A stretch of 32,775 bases of DNA from Vicinamibacteria bacterium (lineage in GTDB: Bacteria; Acidobacteriota; Vicinamibacteria; Fen-336). Shown here one piece after another: positions 1-7,338 of the stretch. The stretch covers positions 1 through 32,775 of the forward strand of contig JAICEW010000029.1 of assembly GCA_025923995.1 (NCBI GenBank). Direction: 5' to 3'. The notes below the pieces were generated by a model. That model saw nothing but the letters and a program-made list of their open reading frames with translations. It was not told the DNA's origin and searched no databases. The translations under genes and the position numbers were made by a program. How positions within the stretch are numbered: the stretch's first letter is position 1; every line of letters begins with the position of its first letter.

Positions 1-3000
1 CTAGAACGTCACCTTCGCCGCGATCTGCACGATGCGCTGCGTGTCCTCGAAGTTGATCTGCGTGCCCACGTCGGCGCCGAAGTCGAGCCGCGGGTTGCTG
101 AGCCCGATCTGCGGCACGAGCGCCGTTCCGGTGAAGTTGTAGAGCGTGTCGCGCTGGGAGGTGATGTTCGTGCTGTTGAGCAGGTTGAACGCCTCGGCGA
201 TCAGCTCCAGCCGCACCTGCGAGCCCATCGGGATGCGCTTGCTGAGCCGCAGGTCGACGTTGAAGATCGACGGCAGGCGGTGCGAGTTGCGCGCGCCGGG
301 CACGATGTCGTTGAAGCGGTTGCCGTCGTTGTTGAGGTCGTTGCTCACGCGCTCGTTGTAGGGCAGCCCGCTCTGGGCCGTCGCGATCCAGGACAGCGAC
401 CACCCGTCGAGCAGCGCCTTGGTGGCCCCGGTGGAGCCGCTCCAGTACGCGAGGTCCCACAGGCCGCTGAACACCGCCCGGTGCCGGACGTCGTTGTCCC
501 CCGTCGCGCGGTCGGCCTCGAAGTCGGCCGGGTTGGACGCGTACTTGGCGTCGTCGCCGGCGTTGCCTGGCACCACGGCGGTCGCGTCCGGCTTGGTGTC
601 CTCCACCTTGCCCAGCGTATAGGCCAGGCTCGCCTGCACGTGCCCGCTGTAGCGCTTGCGCAGCTCGACGGTGACGCCGTTGTAGCTCGACTCCGCCGTG
701 CTCTGGAACTCGATGATGCGGTCGAAGCTGGCGAAGGGCCGCGCGGCCGGGAAGCGCTGGACCGTGAGGGCGCCGCCGGTGGAGATGGGCACCTGGGTGG
801 CCGTCGGCGTGCCGATGTTGATGTCGGTCGAGCGCTGCAGCTTGCGCCCGGCCACGCCCAGGTAGCTGACCGCCACCGCGACGTCGTTCGTGAGGGAGCG
901 CTCGATGCCCGCGCTCCACTGGTGCACCTCGGGGTTCTCGAACTCGCTGTCGAACACGAAGATGCTGGGCCGTACACCGGCGACCCCCGTGGGGGGCGCC
1001 GACAGGACGGCCGGGTACGTCGGCACCTGGGTCCCGGTGAGCCGCACCGAGATCACGTTGACGCCGTTGTTGGAGTGCGCGGTGCCCACCATGATCGACG
1101 GCGTGCGTCCGTAGAAGAGGCCGTAGCCCGCGCGCACCACCGTCTTGTCGCTCGGCCGGTAGACGAGGCCCAGCCGCGGCGCGAAGTTGTTCTTGTCCGT
1201 CGCCAGGAAGCTGGTGTCGATGCCGGCGGCGGCCAGCTGCGCGTCCGGGTTGCGCACCTCCGGCTTGGCGAAGCTCTGCAGGTCGTAGCGCAGCCCCAGC
1301 GAGAGCGTCACGTCCTTGTTCAGGCGCCACTCGTCCTGCAGGAACATCGCGAACTCGTTGATGTTCGGCTCGGTGGTGGCGCCGGTGGTGCCCAGGCCCG
1401 CGAAGTTCTGCTGGAACGACTCGCCGGCGCCGCTGGGGACGCCGCGGTTGAAGCTGGCGAGCGAGGCGAACGTGTAGTTCCCGCCGAAGAACCCGGGGAA
1501 GAAGTTCAGGATGTCGTCGTGGTTGTAGTCGAACCCGACCTTCAGCGAGTGCACGCCGCGCACCCAGGTCGCGGTGTCGGCCACCTGGAAGCGCTTGATG
1601 GTCGTCTCGCGCGGGCTGAAGTTGTTGCGCCCGAAGGCCAGCACGCGCTGCCCGCCCTGGTTGACCAGCGTCTCCGGGTCGTTGGTGTTCGCCTCCCCCG
1701 GCTCCTTGTCCTGCGCCCACTGGACGCGCAGCTCGTTGAAGAAGGTCGGGCTGAAGACCGAGGACAGGCTGGCGTTGACGCTGCGCGTCCGCACCAGCGA
1801 GTCGCCGCTGTGCTCCTCGGCGTTGGTGGTGCCGCTGGTCTCGCCGTTCTGGCCCGTGTAGTTCTGGTGGTTGTAGCGCACCGAGACCCGGTGGCGCGGG
1901 TCGGCCTGGAAGTCCACCTTGGCCAGGAACACGTCCTGGTCGCGCGCGCGGTCGTAGTCGTTGGCCTTGGCCTGCACCTTCGCCAGCCCCGCCTGCGTGT
2001 CCGGGTCGGTCGGCAGGTTGGCGGGCAGCGTCAGGATGACCGGGTTGGGGATGGTCTGCCGCTGTCCGTCGTAGGAGAGGAAGAAGAACGCGCGATCCTT
2101 CACGACGGGCCCGCCCAGCGACGCGCCGAACTGGTGGATGCGGAAGGGGGACTTCTCGCGGATGGGCGTCTGGATCTTGTTGTTGTAGCTGTTCGCGTTC
2201 AGGGACTTGTCGCGGAAGAACTCGAAGGCCGAGCCGTGCAGGTCGTTGGTGCCCGACTTGGTGACGACGTTGATGACGGCGCCGCCCGCGCGGCCGTACT
2301 CCGCGGAGTAGGCGCTGCGGTTCACCTGGAACTCCTGCACCGCGTCCTGGCTGAACTGGTAGGGCGCGCGGCCCGAGCCCGTGCGGCCCAGCGTCTGGCC
2401 GAAGAAGGTGTTGTTGTTGTCCGCGCCGTCGATCACGAGGCTGTTGAGCGTCCCCCGCTGGCCGGCGAAGCTGATGTCGCCGCCGCGCGTGTCGCGGCTC
2501 ACGCCGGGCGTCGTCAGCACGAAGTCGATGAAGTTGCGCCCGTTGACGGGCAGGTTCGCGACCGCGCGCTCGCCCACGGTCGAGGCCTGGTGCGTGCGCG
2601 AGGTCTCGAGAATGGGCGCGTCCGCCGTGACCGTGACCTCCTCCTGCGCGCTCGCGACCTTGAGCACGAGGTCGACGTCGAGCGTCTGGCCGATCGTCAG
2701 CGTGAGGTTCGGCCGGCGCGTGGTCGCGAAGCCGGAGAGCGCCGCCGTCACCTCGTAGCCGCCGACCGGCATCAGCGGCGCGCGGAAGAGGCCGCTGCCG
2801 TCCGTGCTCGTCTCGCGCACGATGCCGGTGGCCTGGTGCCGCACCGTCACGGTCGCGCCGGGCAGGACGGCGCCCGACTCGTCCGTGACCGTGCCCTCGA
2901 TGGACCCGCCGGCCGACTGGGCCTGGGCCAGCAGGGACGCGGGGGCGAGGCACAGCGCCAGCGCCACCCACACGGCGGACCACGGCTTCAGCATCGTCCT

Positions 3001-3006
3001 CGACAT
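1..3006 (-). CDS. Oar-like TonB-dependent outer-membrane receptor
   Basis: The 1001-residue product is an outer-membrane beta-barrel transporter or adhesin of the TonB-dependent, Oar-like type. A signal peptide (about residues 1-28, ending ASLLAQAQS) is followed by a carboxypeptidase-regulatory Ig-like domain (about 35-120, GSIEGTVTDESGAVLPGATV). A plug domain follows (about 140-250, LPVNGRNFIDF and VIDGADNNN), then a long barrel closing with the terminal phenylalanine of KVTF. I chose ATG at 3006 because AGGAG lies 8 nt upstream and the signal peptide starts there; the frame stays open further upstream without coding character. The stop is a TAG at positions 1-3. The substrate is unknown. 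Families of this kind are greatly expanded in Acidobacteriota. It lies 122 bp downstream of the VOC gene on the same strand and probably has its own promoter, but I could not identify one. Confidence 0.93.
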   Translation of the reverse strand: MSRTMLKPWSAVWVALALCLAPASLLAQAQSAGGSIEGTVTDESGAVLPGATVTVRHQATGIVRETSTDGSGLFRAPLMPVGGYEVTAALSGFATTRRPNLTLTIGQTLDVDLVLKVASAQEEVTVTADAPILETSRTHQASTVGERAVANLPVNGRNFIDFVLTTPGVSRDTRGGDISFAGQRGTLNSLVIDGADNNNTFFGQTLGRTGSGRAPYQFSQDAVQEFQVNRSAYSAEYGRAGGAVINVVTKSGTNDLHGSAFEFFRDKSLNANSYNNKIQTPIREKSPFRIHQFGASLGGPVVKDRAFFFLSYDGQRQTIPNPVILTLPANLPTDPDTQAGLAKVQAKANDYDRARDQDVFLAKVDFQADPRHRVSVRYNHQNYTGQNGETSGTTNAEEHSGDSLVRTRSVNASLSSVFSPTFFNELRVQWAQDKEPGEANTNDPETLVNQGGQRVLAFGRNNFSPRETTIKRFQVADTATWVRGVHSLKVGFDYNHDDILNFFPGFFGGNYTFASLASFNRGVPSGAGESFQQNFAGLGTTGATTEPNINEFAMFLQDEWRLNKDVTLSLGLRYDLQSFAKPEVRNPDAQLAAAGIDTSFLATDKNNFAPRLGLVYRPSDKTVVRAGYGLFYGRTPSIMVGTAHSNNGVNVISVRLTGTQVPTYPAVLSAPPTGVAGVRPSIFVFDSEFENPEVHQWSAGIERSLTNDVAVAVSYLGVAGRKLQRSTDINIGTPTATQVPISTGGALTVQRFPAARPFASFDRIIEFQSTAESSYNGVTVELRKRYSGHVQASLAYTLGKVEDTKPDATAVVPGNAGDDAKYASNPADFEADRATGDNDVRHRAVFSGLWDLAYWSGSTGATKALLDGWSLSWIATAQSGLPYNERVSNDLNNDGNRFNDIVPGARNSHRLPSIFNVDLRLSKRIPMGSQVRLELIAEAFNLLNSTNITSQRDTLYNFTGTALVPQIGLSNPRLDFGADVGTQINFEDTQRIVQIAAKVTF

Positions 3007-3128
3007 GACTGGTCTCCTGGTTCGGTGCGCCACGGGCGGTGATGGTGAGGGCCGCGCACGGCGGTTCCGGATTTCCCCTGTGACTTTCGTGTGACGGAGA
3101 CTAGCACACGGTCGGCGGAGCGGCTGCC

Positions 3129-3941
3129 CTAGAACCCCGGGGCCGGCTCCCAGAGGCTGAACGGGACGGCCTGGTCGTCGCGGCAGGACGCGCCGCGCCC
3201 GGACCTCGACTCCCAGACCGGCTCCGCGCTGCCGCCGTTCGCGCGCACGCGGGCGATCGCCTCGTCGATGTCCGCCACGCGGTAGTACAGGTGGGGGCTC
3301 ACGCCCTTCGAGTCGTTCGTGAGCCCCAGCGGCAGCCGCACGTTCTCGACGTGCGCGTAGCCGTCGCCTCCCGCCTGCTGCGCGGGCGAGAGCTCCCAGC
3401 CGAAGACGGCGGCGTAGAAGCGGCGGCCGCGCTCGACGTCCGGCACCGCGAACGTGTAGTAGCCGACCTCGTCGACGCTCGCGTGCGTGACCGACGTGTT
3501 GCCGGGGGCCAGCCCGTTCCAGAGGTCCCGGTTCTGCGCGTCGGTCACGCGGACCTTGGGAGTGCGGATCGACCACACGTGCCCGAACGGATCCTGGATC
3601 CGGCCCGCGCGGTCCCCGTGGAACTCGTCCTGGACCGGCTTCAGCACCTTGGCGCCCGCCTTCTCCGCGGCCGCGACGACGGCGTCCGCGTCGTCCACGG
3701 TGAGCGAGATCCCGCCCACCACGCCTCCCACCGCGCGCGGCCCGCGCATGCCGTACTCGGGGTACTCGTCGGCCAGGTGGACCAGGTGGCCGCCGAAGGA
3801 GAGCTCGGCGTGGCCGAGCCGCCCGCTGCCTTCGGTGTAGCGGGCCAGCTCGCGCGCCCCCAGCACCCCCTTGTAGAACTCGATCGCGGCGGCGCCGTCG
3901 TGGACCGTGAGGTAGGGGATCAGACCGCGAACGTGTGTCAT
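3129..3941 (-). CDS. Two-domain VOC (glyoxalase/bleomycin-resistance fold) protein
   Basis: The 270-residue protein contains two tandem vicinal-oxygen-chelate modules. Module 1 (about 1-125) resembles PhnB-like glyoxalase proteins, with GHAELSFGGHLVHLADE and GDRAGRIQDPFGHVWSI. Module 2 (about 155-270) begins VGYYTFAVPDVERGRRFYA and ends FSLWEPAPGF. VOC proteins bind a metal and act as lyases, dioxygenases or drug-binding proteins; the substrate cannot be read from sequence. Start ATG at 3941 has GGAGG 5 nt upstream. It begins 11 bp after the stop of the methyltransferase gene, so the two are probably co-transcribed. A resistance or detoxification role alongside the methyltransferase is inference only. 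Confidence 0.88.
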   Translation of the reverse strand: MTHVRGLIPYLTVHDGAAAIEFYKGVLGARELARYTEGSGRLGHAELSFGGHLVHLADEYPEYGMRGPRAVGGVVGGISLTVDDADAVVAAAEKAGAKVLKPVQDEFHGDRAGRIQDPFGHVWSIRTPKVRVTDAQNRDLWNGLAPGNTSVTHASVDEVGYYTFAVPDVERGRRFYAAVFGWELSPAQQAGGDGYAHVENVRLPLGLTNDSKGVSPHLYYRVADIDEAIARVRANGGSAEPVWESRSGRGASCRDDQAVPFSLWEPAPGF

Positions 3942-3952
3942 GGGGCCTCCGC

Positions 3953-4981
3953 TCAGGCGCGCCGCGCCTCCAGGATGCTCATGGCCGTGGCCGTGCCCAG
4001 CACGCGCGTCACGCGCAGGCCGGCCGACTCCAGCAGCCGCCGGTACTCCGCCTCCGTCCGCTCCTTGCCGCCCGTCATCAGCATCATGTTGAGGTCGGAG
4101 CCGACGATCATGCCCTCGTAGGGCGATCCCGTCAGCCGCTCCGGCGCGAGGATCTCGATCACCAGGAGCGGCGAGTCGTCCCTCATGGCCTCGCGCACGC
4201 GCGCGAGGATGGCGCGGCTCTTCTCGTCGTCCCAGTCGTGGAGGACGCTCTTGATGAGGTAGGCGTCGGCGCCGGCGGGCACGCGCTCGAAGAAGTCTCC
4301 CGCCTCGAAGCGGCAGCGCTCCGACACGCCCTGGGCGTGCAGGAACCCCTCCGCCCCTTCGCGGCAGTAGGGCAGGTCGAAGACGACACCGCTCATCCCC
4401 CCGTTCGCGGCCAGCAGCGCCGGCAGCAGCGCGCCGTGGCCCCCGCCCACGTCCACCACGCGGCGCAGGCCCGAGAAGTCGTACGCCTTCGCGATCGCGC
4501 GCGACACGCGTACGGTCAGCTCCTGCATCGAGCGGTTGAAGATGTCGGCCCCTTCCGGGTCCTGCGCGACCCACTCGAAGGTGCCGACGCCTGCGATCAG
4601 GCGGGGCGCGGTCTCCCCGGTGCGGACCGCGTCCGAAAGACGGCCCCACGCCGACCAGATCATCGGCCGCCCCCACAGCACCGCCCAGTTGCGCATGGTG
4701 TCGGGCGCGTCCGAGCGCAGGTACTCCCCCATGGGCGTGAGCGCGAAGCGGCCGTCCTCGCCCTGCGTGCACAGCTCGAGCACCACCAGCGCGCGCAGCA
4801 GGCGATGCACCTGGTCGGCGGGCGCGTCGACGGCCCGCGCCACGTCGTCGCTCCCCCGCGGCCCGGCCGCGAGCGCGTCGGGCAGCTGGAGGACGGCGGC
4901 GGTGTGGATGGCCTGCGGCACCCAGGTGCTCATGATCATCCGCGACAGCTTCACGGGAAGCGGGAGGTCGGTCTGGCTCAT
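3953..4981 (-). CDS. SAM-dependent O-methyltransferase (Methyltransf_2 type)
   Basis: The 342-residue protein has the architecture of small-molecule O-methyltransferases: an N-terminal helical dimerisation/winged-helix region (about 12-95), then a Rossmann SAM-binding domain. Motif I is VVDVGGGHG (175-183). A SAM-contacting acid follows in FDLP (about 201-204), then GDFFERVP (228-235), and the HDW motif at 248-250 supplies the general-base histidine usual in this family. NMMLMTGGKERT (298-309) is the usual late signature. Such enzymes methylate hydroxyls on phenolic or polyketide-like compounds; the acceptor here is unknown. The start at 4981 has no Shine-Dalgarno sequence but has a TATCTT box 7 nt upstream, suggesting a leaderless transcript. 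The AraC-type gene lies 53 bp upstream and the VOC gene 11 bp downstream. Confidence 0.9.
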   Translation of the reverse strand: MSQTDLPLPVKLSRMIMSTWVPQAIHTAAVLQLPDALAAGPRGSDDVARAVDAPADQVHRLLRALVVLELCTQGEDGRFALTPMGEYLRSDAPDTMRNWAVLWGRPMIWSAWGRLSDAVRTGETAPRLIAGVGTFEWVAQDPEGADIFNRSMQELTVRVSRAIAKAYDFSGLRRVVDVGGGHGALLPALLAANGGMSGVVFDLPYCREGAEGFLHAQGVSERCRFEAGDFFERVPAGADAYLIKSVLHDWDDEKSRAILARVREAMRDDSPLLVIEILAPERLTGSPYEGMIVGSDLNMMLMTGGKERTEAEYRRLLESAGLRVTRVLGTATAMSILEARRA

Positions 4982-4988
4982 GTGCACG

Positions 4989-4994
4989 AAGATA
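4989..4994 (-). promoter_or_regulatory. -10 box of the methyltransferase gene, possible leaderless promoter
   Basis: On the minus strand TATCTT ends 7 nt before the ATG at 4981. There is no Shine-Dalgarno sequence. AAGACC at 5012-5017, 17 nt further upstream, is only a partial -35 match. Confidence 0.4.
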
Positions 4995-5034
4995 CGCGGC
5001 CGCGGCGCGCCGGTCTTGGAAAAAAGTCCGAGCG

Positions 5035-5913
5035 TCAACCCTCCGCGACGCTCAGCGTGTGCGTGTAGCGCGCGGCGGCCAGGAACTCCCGCGGCGCCAT
5101 CCCGCTCAGCTCGCGGAACTCGGCCGTCATGTGCGGCTGGTCGTAGTAGCCGGTGTCGAGGGCCGCCTCCGCCAGCGACGACGACCCGCCGTGGATCAGC
5201 TTCAGCAGCCGCTGGAAGCGGAAGATGCGCGCGTAGACCTTGGGCGGCAGGCCGACCTGGTCGCGGAACGCGGCCGCCAGGCGGCTCTTCGAGAGGCCCG
5301 CCTCCTCCCGCAGCGCGCCGATGGGGACGGTCCCGCTGCTGCGCTCGATGCGCGCGGCCGTCCAGGACACGGCGGGCAGGCCCGGCGCGGTGCGGCCGGT
5401 GCGCTCCTCGATCCAGGCCGCGGCCCGGCGGAACCGCTCGTCGGTCGAGCCCGCCTCGAAGCAGCGCTCCGCGAGCTCCTCCGCGGCCCGGCCCACGACG
5501 TCGGCCAGGTCGAGCGTCCAGCCGCTGATCTCGCGCAGCGGCCGGGCCACGAGCGCCAGCGCTCCCGCCGGCTTGAGCCGGACGCCCAGCGTGCGGACCA
5601 GGCGCGAGCACTCGATCACGACCGGCCGCGCGTGCAGCCCCGACAGCCAGCCCGACTTCAGGACGGACGAGCCGACCCCCTCCACCAGGCGGATGGGGTC
5701 GCCCAGGTTGACCAGCAGCTCGATGCGCCCGTTCGGGAAGAGCCGCTTGTGCGGCAGCGTCGCGGTGCCCTCCGCGAACCAGAGCAGCTCCACGAGCGCG
5801 GACAGGTGCGCCGGGCGCCACTCCGCGTACGAGAAGCGTCCCAGCGGGTCGTCGTGCTCGAAGCGGACGACGCCCGGGAGAGGAGCGCGGGGCGCGGTCG
5901 CGAGGGATGCCAA
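5035..5913 (-). CDS. AraC-family transcriptional regulator
   Basis: The 292-residue protein has an N-terminal sensor-like region (about 20-160), including the RLFPNGRIELLVNLGDP segment seen in AraC proteins with a DUF6597-type N-terminus. The C-terminal double helix-turn-helix (about 190-285) contains GLSKSRLAAAFRDQVGLPPK, the second-helix region ALDTGYYDQPHMTAEFRELS and the closing GMAPREF. It likely controls the methyltransferase/VOC genes downstream, the divergent DUF2378-like gene, or itself. The only usable start is TTG at 5913: no in-frame ATG or GTG precedes the conserved region. A TAAGGT box lies 6 nt upstream of the TTG, so the mRNA may be leaderless. The ligand is not deducible. Confidence 0.88.
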   Translation of the reverse strand: MASLATAPRAPLPGVVRFEHDDPLGRFSYAEWRPAHLSALVELLWFAEGTATLPHKRLFPNGRIELLVNLGDPIRLVEGVGSSVLKSGWLSGLHARPVVIECSRLVRTLGVRLKPAGALALVARPLREISGWTLDLADVVGRAAEELAERCFEAGSTDERFRRAAAWIEERTGRTAPGLPAVSWTAARIERSSGTVPIGALREEAGLSKSRLAAAFRDQVGLPPKVYARIFRFQRLLKLIHGGSSSLAEAALDTGYYDQPHMTAEFRELSGMAPREFLAAARYTHTLSVAEG

Positions 5914-5919
5914 GGCGTG

Positions 5920-5925
5920 ACCTTA
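5920..5925 (-). promoter_or_regulatory. -10 box of the AraC-type gene, possible leaderless promoter
   Basis: On the minus strand TAAGGT ends 6 nt before the TTG start at 5913. It overlaps the opposing TATACT box by two bases, so the two promoters probably exclude each other. Confidence 0.35.
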
Positions 5926-5929
5926 TACT
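5924..5929 (+). promoter_or_regulatory. -10 box of the DUF2378-like gene, possible leaderless promoter
   Basis: TATACT ends 6 nt before the ATG at 5936, which puts the expected transcription start on or next to the start codon. There is no Shine-Dalgarno sequence and no good -35. Confidence 0.45.
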
Positions 5930-5935
5930 TTCCGG

Positions 5936-6496
5936 ATGGTCCTTGTCCGCGGGATCGCCTTCATCGGCGCCATGCAGTTCGTGAAGGACGAGTTCGGGGC
6001 GGAGGGCCATGACCGCGTCGTGGAGGCGCTGCCCGAGGCGAACCGCGCGACCTTCTCGGTTCCGCTGCGCGACTCCGTCTGGAAGCCCGTCGAGGACCTC
6101 GCGCTCTACGCGGGCACGGCGCGGCGCCTGCTGGCGCCCGACGACCCGACGTTCTACGAGCGGCTCGGCTTCCGGGCCGGTCGCGTCGAACGTGAGCAGG
6201 GCGGCTTCCACCCCATGGTCGTCGACGCCCCCACCGCGATACGCCTGGCCGGCATGATCTGGCGCTCGCTCTACGACGCCGGCCGCATGGAGATGATACC
6301 GGACCGCGCGTCGCAGGCGCTGGTGCGCATCCACGACTTCCCCACGTCGCCGGCGCTGTGCCAGGCGAACGGGGCCGCCCTGTCGGGCCTGCTGGGGAGC
6401 GAGGGGAGCCCGGTGACCTCCGAGAAGACGGCGTGCGCGCTCGAGGGAGCGCCCTTCTGCGAGTGGCGCGTGACCTGGGAATCGCCGACGGCCTGA
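5936..6496 (+). CDS. DUF2378 (TIGR02265)-like protein
   Basis: The 186-residue protein resembles the DUF2378/TIGR02265 paralogous family known from myxobacteria, in the opening VRGIAFIGAMQFVKDEFG, the ALPEANRATF segment and the long helical core. The C-terminal stretch, with a cysteine in EKTACALEG and another in PFCEWRV, recalls V4R and haem-NO-binding-like small-molecule domains, in which a Cys pair is seen near a Trp. Function is unknown; a sensory role is inference. The start ATG at 5936 lies only 22 bp from the divergent AraC start. It has no Shine-Dalgarno sequence but has TATACT 6 nt upstream. It could be functionally linked to the AraC regulator through the shared promoter. Confidence 0.8.
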   Translation: MVLVRGIAFIGAMQFVKDEFGAEGHDRVVEALPEANRATFSVPLRDSVWKPVEDLALYAGTARRLLAPDDPTFYERLGFRAGRVEREQGGFHPMVVDAPTAIRLAGMIWRSLYDAGRMEMIPDRASQALVRIHDFPTSPALCQANGAALSGLLGSEGSPVTSEKTACALEGAPFCEWRVTWESPTA

Positions 6497-6525
6497 GCCC
6501 CCACTCGTTCGCGCTGGGGCGAGCG

Positions 6526-6531
6526 TACGAT
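6526..6531 (+). promoter_or_regulatory. -10 box of the small hypothetical gene, possible leaderless promoter
   Basis: TACGAT ends 7 nt before the ATG at 6539. This placement is the reason for preferring that start over the in-frame ATG at 6530. Confidence 0.35.
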
Positions 6532-6538
6532 GGGGCCC

Positions 6539-6898
6539 ATGAGCAGGATGAAGCGGCTGTTCTCGGCCTGGCGCGGCGGCTCCGCCGATCGCGGTGGGCG
6601 GCCCGTTCCCGATGCCAGCCAGCCGGTGCGGGTCGACCGGGCAGGCGAGAAGCTCCTCGAAGTGCTGACCTCCGCCTCGGGCGAGCGGAGGGTCGGCATC
6701 ACGCGGGACGGGCCCGGCATCTATCGCCTGCGCGTCGAGACCTGGGCTCCCGACTGGGAGACCTTGGGGGTCGCGACGTGGATCCAGAGTGGGCACGACG
6801 GGGCCCTGGCCGAGAGCCAGGAGCACGCGCGCGCCCTGGCGGCGGAGGTGCTGGGAGAAGCGGGCCGGGACGAGGCGGACGAAGACGGCGAGCCGTGA
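6539..6898 (+). CDS. Small hypothetical protein (119 aa)
   Basis: I do not recognise this protein. It has a basic N-terminus (MSRMKRLFSAWRGG), a central segment that could form a small mixed alpha/beta fold (GERRVGITRDGPGIYRLRVE, then ETLGVATWIQSG) and an acidic C-terminus. There is no signal peptide or membrane segment, so it is probably cytoplasmic. Two in-frame ATGs exist, at 6530 and 6539. I chose 6539 because the first overlaps a TACGAT -10-like box (6526-6531), leaving 7 nt to the second. The stop overlaps the GTG start of the next gene by 4 nt (GTGA), implying co-translation and supporting that it is real. Confidence 0.6.
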   Translation: MSRMKRLFSAWRGGSADRGGRPVPDASQPVRVDRAGEKLLEVLTSASGERRVGITRDGPGIYRLRVETWAPDWETLGVATWIQSGHDGALAESQEHARALAAEVLGEAGRDEADEDGEP

Positions 6899-7335
6899 CG
6901 AGCCCCGGCGACGAGGGGCCTCCGCCATCGCCGGAGTCGGAACCCAACGCCCCGCGCCCCTACCAGCCGAAGCCGCCGCTGTGGCGTTCCGCCGGCGAGA
7001 AAGCGGGCTCTCGTCTCGTCACGGTTCTCGGGATCCTGGCGATGCTCGTGGGAGTCGCCGTCCTCGTCGCGGTACTGTTCGAAAGCCAGGCTCTCCCCGG
7101 GCCCGCCACGGCCACACCGGTCACCATCACCGCGATCGAATCCGTCGCCCACGCGGACGAAGGCGCGCCGAGCCGTTACGTGTACCGCGTGCGCCTGCCC
7201 GACGGCCGCACGGCGCGCTTCTCGAGCCAGCGGGTGCACCAGCCAGGAACGCGCCTCGTCGCGATGGTCTCGCGCGGGTGGCTCACCGGGCGGACGATCG
7301 TCGCGCCGCCCTACGCCGTGCAGCCCGACGACTGA
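6895..7335 (+). CDS. Hypothetical single-pass membrane protein (146 aa)
   Basis: The function is not recognised. The protein has a proline-rich cytoplasmic N-terminus (about 1-38), one transmembrane helix (about 42-64, VTVLGILAMLVGVAVLVAVLF) and a C-terminal domain of about 75 residues. That domain looks like a small beta-barrel (SRYVYRVRLPDGRTARFSS, then GTRLVAMVSRGWLTGR), similar in feel to NfeD- or OB-like modules that follow a membrane anchor; the resemblance is weak. The start is GTG at 6895, overlapping the upstream stop by 4 nt. The stop lies 3 bp from the converging stop of the RND pump gene. Confidence 0.65.
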   Translation: MTSPGDEGPPPSPESEPNAPRPYQPKPPLWRSAGEKAGSRLVTVLGILAMLVGVAVLVAVLFESQALPGPATATPVTITAIESVAHADEGAPSRYVYRVRLPDGRTARFSSQRVHQPGTRLVAMVSRGWLTGRTIVAPPYAVQPDD

Positions 7336-7338
7336 CGC

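Noticed and set aside
280-3042. A 920-codon open frame on the plus strand opposite the TonB-dependent receptor
   Set aside because: Its product is a low-complexity Arg/Val/Ala/Glu string with no family features. In very GC-rich DNA the antisense frame of a real gene is often open. The minus strand carries clear domains and a ribosome site.
4982-6928. Continuation of the methyltransferase frame far upstream, giving a 991-residue protein
   Set aside because: The extension crosses the AraC-type gene out of frame and has no coding character; homology begins at the ATG at 4981.
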